Positions 8,704 to 17,479 of a DNA stretch of 64,000 bases are shown here, piece after piece; within the stretch, counting starts at the first letter, position 1; the number at the start of each line of letters is the position of its first letter. The DNA is taken from assembly GCF_025141175.1 (NCBI RefSeq), contig NZ_CP081156.1:40828-104827 (forward strand). The letters run 5' to 3'. Below the pieces are notes generated by a model. It did no database searches. It was not told the DNA's origin and worked only from the letters and a program-made list of their open reading frames with translations. The stretch comes from Jannaschia sp. M317. Lineage in GTDB: Bacteria > Pseudomonadota > Alphaproteobacteria > Rhodobacterales > Rhodobacteraceae. The position numbers were made by a program, and so were the translations under genes.

Positions 8704-9579
8704 TCATTCGCCTTCGAGCGCGCTCAGATAGCGGCCGTAATCGTTCTTGCGGAACGTCTCGGCCCGCGTCCGCAGTCCGGCCTTGTCGATCCACCCCTTG
8801 TTGTAGGCGATCTCGTCGGGGGACCCGGTCTGCAGGCCCTGGCGTTTTTCCAGGGTGCGCACGAAGTTGCCCGCATCCAGCAGGCTGCCGTGGGTGCCGG
8901 TGTCGAGCCAGGCATAGCCCCGCCCCATGCGTTCCACCGACAAGAGCCCCTCGCCCAGATACATCTCCAGCAGGGTCGTGATTTCCAGCTCGCCGCGGGG
9001 GCTTGGCTGGACCTCGCGGGCGCGGCGGGGCGCGTCGCCGTCCAGAAAATACAATCCCGTCACCGCGAAATTCGATGGCGGCACCTCGGGCTTTTCGATG
9101 ATCTCGCTGGCGCGGCCCTCGGCGTCGAAGGCCACCACGCCATACCGTTCGGGATCGGCCACGCGGTAGCCGAAGACGGTGCCGCCCGACTGCTTGGCAT
9201 CGGCGCGGGCCAGCATTTCGGGCAGGCCGTGACCAAAGAAGATGTTGTCGCCCAGCACCAGCGCCGAAGGCGCGCCGTCCAGGAAATCCTCGGCCAGGAT
9301 ATAGGCCTGGGCCAGACCGTCGGGGCTGGGCTGTTCGATATAGGTGAAAGCCATGCCCCACTGCGATCCGTCGCCCAGGGTGCGCTTGAACTGATCGGCG
9401 TCCTGGGGCGTGGTGATGATCGCCACCTCGCGGATGCCGCCCAGCATCAGCACGCTGATCGGGTAGTAGATCATCGGCTTGTCGTAGACCGGCAGCAGCT
9501 GTTTCGACACGCCGATGGTGATCGGATAGAGCCGCGTGCCGGAGCCGCCGGCCAGGATGATGCCCTTGCGATTGGTCAT
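8704..9579 (-). CDS. rfbA: Glucose-1-phosphate thymidylyltransferase (RmlA)
   Basis: 291 aa, first step of dTDP-L-rhamnose synthesis (Glc-1-P + dTTP to dTDP-glucose). The nucleotide-binding signature GGSGTRLYPIT lies at residues 11-21, followed by KQLLPVYDKPMIYYP. ATG 9579 has GGAG 11 bp upstream; an in-frame extension to 9666 would overlap rfbD and was rejected. It is 22 bp downstream of the rfbD stop, within the rfbC-B-D-A operon. Confidence 0.95.
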   Translation of the reverse strand: MTNRKGIILAGGSGTRLYPITIGVSKQLLPVYDKPMIYYPISVLMLGGIREVAIITTPQDADQFKRTLGDGSQWGMAFTYIEQPSPDGLAQAYILAEDFLDGAPSALVLGDNIFFGHGLPEMLARADAKQSGGTVFGYRVADPERYGVVAFDAEGRASEIIEKPEVPPSNFAVTGLYFLDGDAPRRAREVQPSPRGELEITTLLEMYLGEGLLSVERMGRGYAWLDTGTHGSLLDAGNFVRTLEKRQGLQTGSPDEIAYNKGWIDKAGLRTRAETFRKNDYGRYLSALEGE

Positions 9580-9601
9580 GGGAAATATCTCCGAAGGAAA
9601 G

Positions 9602-10447
9602 TCAGGGGCCCAGCTGGGCCAACACGGCGTCGAGGCCAGCGCGCCAGTCGGGCGCCTCGATGCCAAAATCGCGCCGAAGCGTGGCGCCGTCCATCCGCGA
9701 GTTCAGCGGCCGCGCGGCGGGGGTGGGATAGTCGGAACTGGGAATGCCGGTAACGGTCACGGCCCGGCCCGCGCGCCGGAACGTTTCGCGCGCGAAACCG
9801 GCCCAGCTGACGGCGGGGGCGCCGCCGTAATGATAGGTACCGCCCCCCTGCCCCGCCTGCATCCGCGCGGCCATGGTCAGCAGGGTCGCGGCGATATCGG
9901 CGGCGGGCGTGGGCCCCCCCACCTGATCGTCGACCACGTTCAGGGCGTCGCGGGTTTCCGACAGGCGCAGCATGGTCTTCACGAAGTTGGCTCCGTGGGC
10001 CGAGAACACCCAGGAAGTGCGCAGGATCGCGGCGCGCCCTCCGGCGGCGCGCACGCCCTCCTCGCCCGCCAGCTTGGTGCGGCCATAGGCCCCCAGGGGG
10101 GCGGGCCGGTCATCCACCTGCCAGGGGGCCGTGCCCGAGCCGTCGAAGACGTAGTCGGTGGACACATGCAGGAAGGGCACGTCCAGGTCGGCACAGGCGC
10201 GGGCCATGGCGGCGGGGGCCGCGCCGTTGACCGCCAGGGCCGTGGCCTCATCCTCCTCGGCGCGGTCGACGGCCGTGTAGGCAGCGGCGTTGATAACGGC
10301 GGTGGGCCTGTGCGCGGCCACGGCGGCGGCGCAGGCGGCGGGGTCGGTCAGGTCGGCCTCGGCCCGCGACAGAAAGGTCGCCTCGGGGGCCTGACGGCGC
10401 AACTCGGTGGCGACCTGGCCGTTATGTCCGAAGACGAGCAGGCTCAT
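9602..10447 (-). CDS. rfbD: dTDP-4-dehydrorhamnose reductase (RmlD)
   Basis: 281 aa, last step of dTDP-L-rhamnose synthesis. The nucleotide-binding loop is [11 protein letters not shown] (6-16), with STDYVF (96-101) and the catalytic pair Y121/K125 in YGRTK. Its ATG overlaps the rfbB stop (ATGA), indicating translational coupling. The coding sequence contains a perfect 16-bp palindrome at 9783-9798 that matches a site inside parB, a candidate partition site within a metabolic gene. Confidence 0.94.
   Translation of the reverse strand: MSLLVFGHNGQVATELRRQAPEATFLSRAEADLTDPAACAAAVAAHRPTAVINAAAYTAVDRAEEDEATALAVNGAAPAAMARACADLDVPFLHVSTDYVFDGSGTAPWQVDDRPAPLGAYGRTKLAGEEGVRAAGGRAAILRTSWVFSAHGANFVKTMLRLSETRDALNVVDDQVGGPTPAADIAATLLTMAARMQAGQGGGTYHYGGAPAVSWAGFARETFRRAGRAVTVTGIPSSDYPTPAARPLNSRMDGATLRRDFGIEAPDWRAGLDAVLAQLGP
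9783..9798. other. Candidate parS palindrome inside rfbD
   Basis: GTTTCGCGCGCGAAAC is a perfect 16-bp palindrome. The same sequence occurs at 16988 inside parB, with a one-base variant at 17400. It resembles chromosomal parS (GTTTCACGTGAAAC) with a longer centre. Function as a ParB-binding centromere is inferred from shape and from two of the three sites lying at parB. Confidence 0.55.
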
Positions 10448-11493
10448 GCCTTCGTGCCGAGCCGTTCGCCCACCCCGTCGCGCGCCTGTAGCGCCTGCCA
10501 CCAGTCGCTGTTGTCCAGATACCAGTCCACGGTCCGCTCCAGCCCCTCTTCGACGGTGACCGAGGGTTTCCACCCCAGTTCCGCCTGAATGCGGGTGGCG
10601 TCGATGGCATAGCGCGCATCGTGGCCGGGCCGATCGGTCACATAGGTGATCTGATCGGCATAGCTACCCTCGTTCTTGGGCCGTTTCTGGTCGAGAATGG
10701 CGCAAAGCGCCTGCACCAGTTCCAGGTTGGTCCGCTCGTTGTCGCCGCCGATGTTGTAGCTGCGGCCCAGCTCGCCCTGCGTCAGCGCGATCAACAGCGC
10801 GACGGCGTGATCCTCGACGTAAAGCCAGTCGCGCACGTTGGACCCGTCGCCGTAGATCGGCAGATCCTTGCCGGCCAGCGCGTTCAGGATGATCACCGGC
10901 ACCAGCTTTTCGGGGAAGTGGAACGGCCCGTAGTTGTTGGAGCAATTGGTCAGCACCACCGGCAACCCGTAGGTTTCGGACCAAGCGCGGACCAGGTGGT
11001 CCGACGACGCCTTGGATGCAGAATAGGGCGAGCGCGGATCGTAGGGCGTGTCCTCGGTGAATTTCACCGACTTGTCGGCGGGCAGGCTCCCGAAGACCTC
11101 ATCGGTGGAGATATGGTGGAAGCGGAAGCTGTCGGGCTTGCCCTGCGCGGTCCAGTAGGCGCGCGCGGCTTCCAGCATGTTGTAGGTGCCGGTGATGTTG
11201 GTCTCGATGAAATCGCCCGGCCCGTCGATGGACCGGTCGACATGGCTCTCGGCGGCCAGGTGCATGACGGCATCGGGCTTGTGCGCGGCAAACACCGCGT
11301 CCAGCGCGGCGCGGTCGCGGATGTCGGCCTGCACAAAGGCATAGTCCGGGCTGTCTGCTACGCTGGCCACGTTGTCGAGGCAGGCCGCATAGGTCAGCGC
11401 GTCCAGGTTCACGACCTGGTGGCCTTGGGCAATGGCGTGGCGGACGACCGCCGAGCCGATGAAGCCGGCCCCGCCGGTGATGAGGATCTTCAT
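10444..11493 (-). CDS. rfbB: dTDP-glucose 4,6-dehydratase (RmlB)
   Basis: 349 aa, second step of dTDP-L-rhamnose synthesis. The Rossmann loop is GGAGFIG (7-13), the catalytic TDE is at 130-132 and Y157/K161 lie in YSASK. Full length for the family. The start overlaps the rfbC stop and the stop overlaps the rfbD start, so rfbC-rfbB-rfbD are translationally coupled. Confidence 0.95.
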   Translation of the reverse strand: MKILITGGAGFIGSAVVRHAIAQGHQVVNLDALTYAACLDNVASVADSPDYAFVQADIRDRAALDAVFAAHKPDAVMHLAAESHVDRSIDGPGDFIETNITGTYNMLEAARAYWTAQGKPDSFRFHHISTDEVFGSLPADKSVKFTEDTPYDPRSPYSASKASSDHLVRAWSETYGLPVVLTNCSNNYGPFHFPEKLVPVIILNALAGKDLPIYGDGSNVRDWLYVEDHAVALLIALTQGELGRSYNIGGDNERTNLELVQALCAILDQKRPKNEGSYADQITYVTDRPGHDARYAIDATRIQAELGWKPSVTVEEGLERTVDWYLDNSDWWQALQARDGVGERLGTKA

Positions 11494-12053
11494 GTCTTTT
11501 GTCCTTCCCAGGTGAAGGGGCTGTCGAACTCGGCAAGGGCGGGGGCCGCAGCGTCCTTGGAGGACAGCAGCGGATCACCCACGATCCCCCAGTCGACACC
11601 GCAGCTGTCCCAGCGAACGGCCCCGTCGCAATCGGGCGCATAGACGTCCGAGCATTTGTAGATGATTTCGGTGTCCGGCTCACGGGTGACGAAGCCGTGC
11701 AGGAACCCGGCCGGGATGAACAACTGTCGACCGTTCTCGAACGACAGCTCGTAGCCGGTCCATTGCCCATAGGTCGGTGAGCCGCGGCGGATGTCGACGG
11801 CCACGTCGAACAGGCACCCGCGTCCACAGCGCACCAGCTTGGCCTGGGCATGGGGCGGTGCCTGGAAATGCAGACCACGCACCGTGCCCACGCGCCCCGA
11901 CAGGGAATGGTTGTCTTGGACGAAGTCGATGTCGATGCCCTGGGCGGCCAGCTTTGGCCGGCTCCAGCTTTCCGAAAAGAAGCCCCGATCATCACCGAAA
12001 CGGGGCGGCTCGATCAGTTTCACGCCCGGCAGGGCGGTGTCGGTAATCTTCAT
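11490..12053 (-). CDS. rfbC: dTDP-4-dehydrorhamnose 3,5-epimerase (RmlC)
   Basis: 187-aa cupin enzyme, third step of dTDP-L-rhamnose synthesis. The catalytic histidine is H62 in RGLHFQ and the tyrosine is Y132 in IYKCSDVY. It is the first gene of the leftward rhamnose operon. The 88 bp ahead of it separate it from the DUF2793 gene, which reads in the same direction, so a promoter in that gap or read-through from upstream are both possible. Confidence 0.94.
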   Translation of the reverse strand: MKITDTALPGVKLIEPPRFGDDRGFFSESWSRPKLAAQGIDIDFVQDNHSLSGRVGTVRGLHFQAPPHAQAKLVRCGRGCLFDVAVDIRRGSPTYGQWTGYELSFENGRQLFIPAGFLHGFVTREPDTEIIYKCSDVYAPDCDGAVRWDSCGVDWGIVGDPLLSSKDAAAPALAEFDSPFTWEGQKT

Positions 12054-12141
12054 GTCGTCGTCAAAACCCCGGATTCTCGAATGGCAAGAGGCCTATCTCG
12101 GTCGCTCCGGAATGTCAGGTCCCAATCGGCACCCGCAACGA

Positions 12142-13140
12142 TCAGCGCCAGCGGCCGATGGCATGTATATGGACCAGGACGTCCGCCGTCCCAGCCGCAG
12201 TGCCCAGCCGGTAGGATTGCAGATTGTCGATCCCCGTGGTCGTGACCCCGTCGGCGGTGGCCAGAACCACGCGCGCGGCCCCCAGCCCTTCATTGCAAAC
12301 CACCGAAAGGGTCAGGACAGGGGCGCTCAGGAAGGCCACCGGAAACACCACCTGATTGAACGGCGAACGAAAGGCGTTGTCGACCGACCCGTTGCCGAAG
12401 TCCCGGGACGACCCCATGTTCCGCGTCGCCAGGAACTCCAGCCGCCCATCGGGATAACGCAGCGACCGGCCATCGGCGGTGACGGTCTCGATCGGGGCTG
12501 CGGTGCCGGACGGGAACGCGGTCTCGCCGCTGGCCGCATCGATCGTGATCGCCGTCTGCCAGCTGGCCCCGTCGGCGCTGACCTTGATGGCGAAATCGTC
12601 GTCGCCCGCACAGCCCATCTCGGCGCGGCCCGACCAATTGGTCTGGAACAGCAGGGAATTGGTGTCCGCGGCGGCGGCCTTGTTGATCTTGACCTGATGG
12701 CCCGCGCCATCGTGGGTCAGCAGCGTCGCATCAGAGGCCACGGCCAGGCGGTTGGTGGTGTCGGCGGTGGTGTTGATGCCCAGAGTATCGGGCTGGGCCG
12801 TGGTCTCGGCGGTCCAACCGCTGCCGTCAAAGACCAGCTGCGCGGCTTCGGCCTGGACATGGATGCGCCAGCCCGGGGTCGGCTGGTAGTAGATCCAGCC
12901 ATTGCCCGCGAAGCTGGCGATCTGGTTGTCACGGCCGGTCCAAACGTCACTGGCGCCGGGGGCGACCAGATGGGTGTCGCCCTCGGCGGGGGCTACGGGC
13001 GGGGTGGTGCGGTCGCGGTCGGCGGCCACCGGCTGCACCAGCGCATCCAGCGCCTGTACCGCCTCGTTGTGGGTGACATGCTTCTGGGCCTGGGCGGCCT
13101 GAATCAGCGGCAGGGACAGACGGGGTGTGTTTTGCGACAT
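12142..13140 (-). CDS. DUF2793 domain protein
   Basis: 332 aa from ATG 13140. The N-terminus (PLIQAAQAQKHVTHNEA, residues about 10-26) is the hallmark of DUF2793, a family I know from alphaproteobacterial prophage and gene-transfer-agent loci; the middle (WTGRDNQIASFAGNGWIYY) belongs to the same domain. The rest looks like a beta-rich fibre or receptor-binding part ending in VLVHIHAIGRWR. No other phage gene is nearby. The frame continues upstream to 14229, but that extension is antisense-like sequence over repA and was excluded. Confidence 0.7.
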   Translation of the reverse strand: MSQNTPRLSLPLIQAAQAQKHVTHNEAVQALDALVQPVAADRDRTTPPVAPAEGDTHLVAPGASDVWTGRDNQIASFAGNGWIYYQPTPGWRIHVQAEAAQLVFDGSGWTAETTAQPDTLGINTTADTTNRLAVASDATLLTHDGAGHQVKINKAAAADTNSLLFQTNWSGRAEMGCAGDDDFAIKVSADGASWQTAITIDAASGETAFPSGTAAPIETVTADGRSLRYPDGRLEFLATRNMGSSRDFGNGSVDNAFRSPFNQVVFPVAFLSAPVLTLSVVCNEGLGAARVVLATADGVTTTGIDNLQSYRLGTAAGTADVLVHIHAIGRWR

Positions 13141-13439
13141 GGGAGGGCCTCCAGGGTTCGAGGCTGGACCCTCCGCAGGAGCAGTTAAGGCGCCGTTAAC
13201 CGCCATGGGGCAGCGGGCGGTGGGGGCTTTCGACGCAGTCGAGACGACGCGCAAAGGGCCGCGCCCGGACCGCCGGGGCGGTGCCGCCCGGTGGGTCGGC
13301 CGCGACCCTCGGAGGCCGGGCATCCAGATGCTCGGATTCAGGCGCGCCCGCCCCGGGGGGGCGGTTCGGTCGCGGCCCGGTCTGCGACCGGGCAAAGTCC
13401 TGTCGGGCCGATCCGGCCCGCGACCGGGCGACGCGCCCC
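13141..13439. other. Intergenic region downstream of repA
   Basis: 299 bp without a credible gene between the repA stop and the DUF2793 start. It is very G+C-rich with short direct and inverted repeats (GAGGGCCTCC...GGACCCTC at 13143-13173; repeated CGGCCCG/GACCGGGC around 13370-13432). It may hold the repA terminator and the promoter of the DUF2793 gene. Confidence 0.3.
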
Positions 13440-14450
13440 TCAGGCCCGCCCCAGCCCGCGTTTCTTCAGCCAGCCCAGGAACGCGCCATCCGCGGACCGC
13501 AGCCGCCTGCGGCCCGTCGTGGCCCAGACCTCGCGCCATTCCGCCTCCAGGGCGTAGACGTCCCAGCCGGGGGCCAGGGCGCGCGCTGCCTCCAGCGCCT
13601 CGGCGGACAGGACCGGGGCCGCCGCCGGGGCCTCGACCAGGTGATCGCGGGGCGTGACGCGCAGCACGTCGCCCGCCTCCACCTCCAGGTGGTAATCCGG
13701 CAGCCCGTCGGCCTGGGCCATGTCGCGCAGCATCTTGCGGAAGACGCGACGGGGGGAGGCCGAGCCGGATTTCTTGTGCAGCACCTCGACCGAGATCCGC
13801 CAGGCCGGTTGCCGGCCGCAATGCTTGCGCGCCAACTCGTAGATCCGCCGCTCCAGCGGTTTGCGCAATCGGAAGTAATCGCGGCTGAGCGTCAGGACCG
13901 ATTTCGACAGCACCGCGCGATAGAGCCACTCCGACAGGGTCACCGCGACCGAAACCATCCGCCCGCCCCCCCTTTGACCTGCGGGCGTTTTGCGCACGAT
14001 CTCCCAGCTCTCGATCAGGCCGAAGCCGGTGGTGGTCTCGATCTCGCCGGTGACGATGTTGGTGGTGATCCGCGTGCCGGCCAGCCGCTCGAACGCCTCG
14101 CGCAGGCGGCGGTAGCCGTCGCCCGAACTCTCGCGCCCGCAGGCCGCCAGCAGGTCGGCGGCCCGCAGGTGCAGACGCCGCCCGGTGGCGCGGCCTGCAT
14201 TCACCGCCGCCATCAGCTGGCTCACGCAATAGATCAGGATGTCCTTGTCATGGATCGTGGCCAGCCCCCTGACCGAGGGCGTCACCGTGATCTCTGCCCC
14301 GTTGTGGGCATAGGACAGGATGCGCAGGTCAGGGCGCGTCGACAGGCTGAAGACGGGATGCTCCATCGTCGCCATGTCGCCCTTGGGGATTGCATCGAGC
14401 ACGTCGCAGAGAAAGAATCCCTGCGGGCCCGTCGCCGCCAGTTCGGTCAT
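13440..14450 (-). CDS. repA: Plasmid replication initiator RepA (RPA family)
   Basis: 336 aa. The region RILSYAHNGAEITVTPS and GLATIHDKDILIYC (residues about 43-76) is diagnostic of the alphaproteobacterial 'replication initiator protein A' family, followed by a helix-rich DNA-binding part (YFRLRKPLERRIYELARKHC). It starts replication from the iteron region immediately upstream. It is transcribed divergently from parAB, the usual order of RepA-type roseobacter plasmids. The start at 14450 has AGG just upstream; M26 is an alternative. Confidence 0.9.
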   Translation of the reverse strand: MTELAATGPQGFFLCDVLDAIPKGDMATMEHPVFSLSTRPDLRILSYAHNGAEITVTPSVRGLATIHDKDILIYCVSQLMAAVNAGRATGRRLHLRAADLLAACGRESSGDGYRRLREAFERLAGTRITTNIVTGEIETTTGFGLIESWEIVRKTPAGQRGGGRMVSVAVTLSEWLYRAVLSKSVLTLSRDYFRLRKPLERRIYELARKHCGRQPAWRISVEVLHKKSGSASPRRVFRKMLRDMAQADGLPDYHLEVEAGDVLRVTPRDHLVEAPAAAPVLSAEALEAARALAPGWDVYALEAEWREVWATTGRRRLRSADGAFLGWLKKRGLGRA

Positions 14451-14522
14451 TGCCTGTCTCGCTCACTGCTCGCCCACGCGCCGGATTATGCGGATCGGGT
14501 TGGTCCCGATTCCCCCGGCTTC

Positions 14523-14647
14523 GTGGTTTCAATGACACCGACGCTAAAGATATCCACAGGCTGCGTCCACGATTTCCTGACCGCCGGGTGTGGTTTCGGA
14601 ATCGGGCTTGCGTGGTTTCAGAGTCGCGCGATCGTGGTATCAGAGTC
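14523..14647 (+). repeat. Putative replication iterons
   Basis: GTGGTTTC-type direct repeats begin at 14523 (GTGGTTTCAATGAC), 14590 (GTGGTTTCGGAATC), 14612 (GTGGTTTCAGAGTC) and 14634 (GTGGTATCAGAGTC). The last three are exactly 22 bp apart, two helical turns; the first is 67 bp upstream, close to three more periods. They lie between repA and parA, where a RepA origin is expected. Confidence 0.7.
14550..14558 (+). promoter_or_regulatory. Near-consensus DnaA box
   Basis: ATATCCACA differs from TTATNCACA at the first base only. It sits between the first and the clustered iterons, consistent with DnaA helping to open the plasmid origin. A single 9-mer is weak evidence alone. Confidence 0.4.
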
Positions 14648-14727
14648 AGGCAGGATTTCGCGCCTCGGCCCCAACCCCCTGTGCAACAAGGCGCAAATCG
14701 CACTTTGGCGCAGGCCGAAAGACCGCG

Positions 14728-14754
14728 TAACACATATCTAACACGAAATAACAC
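14728..14754 (+). promoter_or_regulatory. Phased TAACAC repeats upstream of parA
   Basis: TAACAC occurs at 14728, 14739 and 14749, spaced 11 and 10 bp, in the only A+T-rich part of the origin region and about 105 bp before the parA start. One-turn phasing suggests an operator for ParA or RepA, or an A+T-rich unwinding element. The function is inferred. Confidence 0.4.
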
Positions 14755-14859
14755 GGGTAGGCCGCAGGCCGATCCCGGGGCGGGAAACGAAAAAGCTGGC
14801 ATGTGCCGCCTTTTCGGATACCTTGGCGAAAACACGATACATCAGAGATCGAGCAGAGA

Positions 14860-16317
14860 ATGAGCAAGGCAGCCTCCGCTGGCGCGACATCGCCGGCCTA
14901 TTTCGGAATCGACCCCGATGCGGCCCTGGCCGATCTGGGCACCCCCACCGACACCAGCGGCTTTGCCGCCATCGCGCGGGCCTGTGCGGCAGGCCGCGCC
15001 GATCTGGCCAGCCGGGGTCTGGGCGAAGAGGGCCGCAAGGTCCTGCGCCCGTTTTCCACCTGGGAAATCACCCGCTACCTGATCCCCGTGGCCCAGGCCC
15101 ATTTCCGCCGGGTGCTGCGCAACCATCCCGATCTGCCCCAGGGCACCTCCGAGACGGAGGGCGGCGCCAAGTGGTTCACCCTGGACGAGGTGCTGCGCCT
15201 GCGCGCACATTTCGCCGCCGAGGGATCGAAGACCAAAACCTACCTGCCCTATCGCCCCCAGGGCCTGCCGGCCAAGGTCGTGGCCGTGGCCAACTTCAAG
15301 GGCGGCGTGGGCAAGACCTCGACCGCGGCGCATCTGGCCATGTCCGCGGCGCTGGATGGATACCGGGTGCTGGTGATCGACCTGGACAGCCAGGGGTCGA
15401 TGACCTCGATCTTCGGCGGCCGGGTGGCCGACGAATGGCAGACGATCTTTCCGCTGATGGCGCGCCACTACGGCCAGCATCTGCGCGCCGCCAACCAGGG
15501 TCGCATCGACCGGGGCGAGGCGCCCCTGCCCCTGGATGAGACGGTGGATGCCGCGATGGACGTGGACCCGGCCAGCCTGGTGCAGAAAACCCACTGGCCC
15601 AACATCGACCTGATCGGCGCCCAGCTGAACCTTTACTGGGCCGAATTCCAGATCCCGGTCTGGCGGCTGCAATCGCGCGGCTGGAAGCTGTGGGACGCGC
15701 TGCCTGACGCGCTGGATCAGGCGGGGCTTCTGGATCAATACGACATCGTGCTGCTCGATACGCCGCCTGCCCTGGGCTATCTGACGATCAACGGTCTGTC
15801 GGCGGCGGATATCCTGCTGGTGCCCATGGGCGCCTCGTTTCTGGAGTTCGACAGCACGGGCCGGTTCTTCGACATGCTGCACGCCACCTTCGCCAGCATC
15901 GAAGAGGGCGAGAACCTGGCCGCCCGCGCCCTTGGCCGCGAGGGGCTGGCGTTCGAATGGGATGCGGTGCGCACCGTGCTGACCCGCTACGACAGCGCAC
16001 AGCAGGGCGAGATGGCGGCCCTGATGCAAAGCTACCTCGGCCCCACCCTGTCGCCCCACAGGCAGGATTTCACCGCCCTGATCGGTCAGGCCGGGGAACA
16101 GGTGAACGGCATCTACGAGGCCGATTACCGCGATTTCAACCGAGAGACATATGCCCGCGGGCGCGAAACCTTCGATGAGACCTATGCCGCCTTCAAACGG
16201 CTGCTGATCGGGACCTGGCGTCGCGACGATCTGGCGCGCCGGGAAGGGCACGACGAGTTGGCGCGCCAGCAAGGGCACGATGCAGAGGCCGCGCAACGCT
16301 CGGCTGCTCAGGGCTAG
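14860..16317 (+). CDS. parA: Plasmid partition ATPase ParA
   Basis: 485 aa from ATG 14860, with GAGCAGAGA upstream; an extension to 14803 was not chosen. A roughly 140-residue N-terminal region carries the putative operator-binding part (STWEITRYLIP, FTLDEVLRLR). The deviant Walker A KGGVGKTS starts at residue 147, Walker A' is VLVIDLDSQGS and Walker B is YDIVLLDTPP. This is the large type Ia ParA that also represses its own operon. parB follows after 37 bp. Confidence 0.93.
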   Translation: MSKAASAGATSPAYFGIDPDAALADLGTPTDTSGFAAIARACAAGRADLASRGLGEEGRKVLRPFSTWEITRYLIPVAQAHFRRVLRNHPDLPQGTSETEGGAKWFTLDEVLRLRAHFAAEGSKTKTYLPYRPQGLPAKVVAVANFKGGVGKTSTAAHLAMSAALDGYRVLVIDLDSQGSMTSIFGGRVADEWQTIFPLMARHYGQHLRAANQGRIDRGEAPLPLDETVDAAMDVDPASLVQKTHWPNIDLIGAQLNLYWAEFQIPVWRLQSRGWKLWDALPDALDQAGLLDQYDIVLLDTPPALGYLTINGLSAADILLVPMGASFLEFDSTGRFFDMLHATFASIEEGENLAARALGREGLAFEWDAVRTVLTRYDSAQQGEMAALMQSYLGPTLSPHRQDFTALIGQAGEQVNGIYEADYRDFNRETYARGRETFDETYAAFKRLLIGTWRRDDLARREGHDELARQQGHDAEAAQRSAAQG

Positions 16318-16354
16318 ACCCCTCGGGGCACGACGAACCACGAAAGGGCCCGAC

Positions 16355-17353
16355 ATGGCCAAGCGCAAACGACTGACCCCCCTGCAACAGCCCGCCGAGA
16401 CCAAGGACGCGGGCCTGCCCCCTGCCCCGCCTACGGGTCTGGCCCAGGGCCTGAGCCGCGCGCCGGTGGCCCAGGTCGCGGGCGATGCGGCCCAGGCCTC
16501 GGCGGCCGAAGAGATGGCCGCCCACATGGCCGAGGCGCGGGCGCAGGGCCTGTTGCTGGTGACGCTGCCGCTGGGCCGCATCGACCTGACCCATCTGCAC
16601 CGCGATCGCATCCTGCCCGCCGACCTGACAGCGGACGAGGATATGGCCGCGCTGATCACCTCGATCCGGGCGCGCGGACAGCAGGTACCGGTGGACGTGG
16701 TGCGCCTGACGGGCGACCCGCGCGAACGCTACGGGTTGATTTCGGGGATGCGGCGGATGACGGCGCTGCGCCATCTGTTCGACGAAACCGGCGACGACCG
16801 CTTTGGCCGGGTCACCGCCCGCGTCGTCACCCCCGAAAACGCGCCTGACGCCTATCTGACCATGGTCGAGGAAAACGAGATCCGGGCCGACATCTCCTAC
16901 TGGGAGCGGGCGCGGATTGCGCTCAAGGCGGTGGAGGCCGGGGCCTACCCTGACCGGCAGGCGGCGCTGCGTGGTTTGTACGGCAATGTTTCGCGCGCGA
17001 AACGCTCCAAGATCGGCTCGTTCATCGGCCTGGTCGCGGCGCTGGACGGGCATCTGCGCTATCCGACGGCCCTGCCCGAGCGGCGCGGCCTGGCCCTGGC
17101 CAAGGCGCTGGACGATCAAGATGTGATCACAAAAATCCGTGAACAGCTCGCCGCCTCCCCGCCCAACAGCGCCGAGGCGGAACAGGCGCTGTTGGACCGC
17201 GCGCTCAAGACCCCGGCCCCTGCCCGGCCGGCCCCTGCCCCGGTCGACGTCGCGCGTGACGGGGATCGTCTGATCCTGTCGGGGCCCGGACTGGATGGGG
17301 ATTTTCAACGCGACCTGACCGCCTGGCTGCGCAAACGTGCCTCGTCGAAATAG
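16355..17353 (+). CDS. parB: Plasmid partition protein ParB
   Basis: 332 aa. A ParB N-domain (RARGQQVPVDVVRL, then ERYGLISGMRRMTAL) is followed by the box-II-like ENEIRADISYWERARI around residue 174 and a helix-turn-helix region. It should bind parS; a perfect GTTTCGCGCGCGAAAC palindrome lies inside this gene at 16988 and a variant lies 47 bp after the stop. ATG 16355 is chosen over the in-frame 16280, which would overlap parA. Confidence 0.92.
   Translation: MAKRKRLTPLQQPAETKDAGLPPAPPTGLAQGLSRAPVAQVAGDAAQASAAEEMAAHMAEARAQGLLLVTLPLGRIDLTHLHRDRILPADLTADEDMAALITSIRARGQQVPVDVVRLTGDPRERYGLISGMRRMTALRHLFDETGDDRFGRVTARVVTPENAPDAYLTMVEENEIRADISYWERARIALKAVEAGAYPDRQAALRGLYGNVSRAKRSKIGSFIGLVAALDGHLRYPTALPERRGLALAKALDDQDVITKIREQLAASPPNSAEAEQALLDRALKTPAPARPAPAPVDVARDGDRLILSGPGLDGDFQRDLTAWLRKRASSK
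16988..17003. other. Candidate parS palindrome inside parB
   Basis: Perfect palindrome GTTTCGCGCGCGAAAC, identical to 9783-9798. A centromere within or next to parB is common for plasmid partition loci. Confidence 0.6.
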
Positions 17354-17376
17354 GCTCTAACCTGCGGGTTAGAGCC
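17353..17376 (+). terminator. Perfect hairpin at the parB stop
   Basis: GGCTCTAACC-TGCG-GGTTAGAGCC: a 10-bp perfect stem with a 4-nt loop beginning at the last base of the parB stop codon. No U-tract follows (TGTCCCTTGG), so it is either a weak terminator or an mRNA-stabilising hairpin. Confidence 0.55.
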
Positions 17377-17399
17377 TGTCCCTTGGTCTTGGCCTGGGT

Positions 17400-17415
17400 G
17401 TTTCGCACGCGAAAC
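17400..17415. other. Candidate parS palindrome downstream of parB
   Basis: GTTTCGCACGCGAAAC, one base off the perfect palindrome at 16988. It lies between the parB hairpin and the next gene. Confidence 0.55.
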
Positions 17416-17479
17416 ATTCCCCCACCCCGCCGCCGCGCTATCCTTTGACCCCTCCCCTTCTTGCGAAAGACCGCATTCC

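Noticed and set aside
13141..14229. An N-terminal extension of the DUF2793 gene to 14229 (695 aa)
   Set aside because: The extra part is another frame of repA; the DUF2793 domain starts right at ATG 13140.
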